The notes under the pieces were generated by a model. The model worked only from the letters and a program-made list of their open reading frames with translations. It searched no databases and had not been told where the DNA came from. From Candidatus Cloacimonadota bacterium (GTDB lineage Bacteria; Muiribacteriota; UBA6191; JACPRK01), in assembly GCA_021772705.1 (NCBI GenBank), contig JAJFLN010000380.1, positions 1 to 5,369 of the forward strand: DNA of 5,369 nucleotides, written 5' to 3'. The position numbers and the translations under genes were made by a program. Below are positions 5,345-5,369 of the stretch, in pieces; within the stretch, counting starts at the first letter, position 1, and each line of letters begins with the position of its first letter.

Positions 5345-5369
5345 GGGCCACGGGCTACGGGCTACGGGC
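5345..5369 (+). repeat. GGGC-N3 heptamer array, running off the right edge
   Basis: Successive units are GGGCCAC (5345-5351), GGGCTAC (5352-5358), GGGCTAC (5359-5365) and GGGC (5366-5369). The array is cut by the window end. It shares the GGGC-N3 heptamer layout of the repeat at 5232-5250, though on the opposite strand. Confidence 0.8.

Noticed and set aside
5148..5351. A 67-codon minus-strand frame over the heptamer region
   Set aside because: It is a third register with no membrane helix or fold-like pattern; the two registers giving hydrophobic helices explain the region better.

Overview
The window comes from a GC-rich bacterial chromosome with a Gram-negative character. Several products carry Sec-type signal peptides or a membrane anchor, Shine-Dalgarno (SD) sequences are strong (GAGGAG, AGGAGG), and third codon positions are mostly G/C. 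The mix of HEAT-repeat, TPR and unassigned secreted proteins around one core cofactor gene would suit Acidobacteriota or a similar lineage. That is inference; no rRNA or other phylogenetic marker is present. I see no tRNA, rRNA, CRISPR, transposase or phage gene.

Left part (1-2554, + strand) is a tightly packed three-gene unit. First is the 3' part of a long HEAT-repeat gene that continues off the left edge. It overlaps or abuts coaD (phosphopantetheine adenylyltransferase, the penultimate step of coenzyme A synthesis). coaD overlaps by 4 bases (ATGA) the start of a small secreted protein made of two tandem copies of one beta-rich domain. A stem-loop follows (2560-2599).

Middle part (2555-4643, + strand) holds a secreted protein of unknown family (2671-3459) with a clear SD, then a gap with a good extended -10 promoter (3489-3516), then a membrane-anchored TPR protein (3627-4643).

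Right part (4644-5369): the + strand genes end and meet a convergent minus-strand cassette. The 132-base convergent gap contains a 12-base direct repeat (CCCCGCATCGGA) and small inverted repeats. The minus-strand cassette appears broken. A small two-helix membrane protein gene (5314 down to 5086) is thrown out of frame by a 7-base tandem duplication; removing one copy restores a continuous 73-residue protein. Its stop overlaps an ATG by ATGA, but that ATG leads into a short frame, while the convincing coding frame of the next gene (5030 down to 4776) is in another register. A second heptamer array with the same GGGC-N3 pattern starts at 5345 and runs off the right edge.

The best second-look candidate is this heptamer-linked frameshift. 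It may be slipped-strand variation, decay or an assembly error. I found no convincing new multi-gene defence or mobile system in the window.
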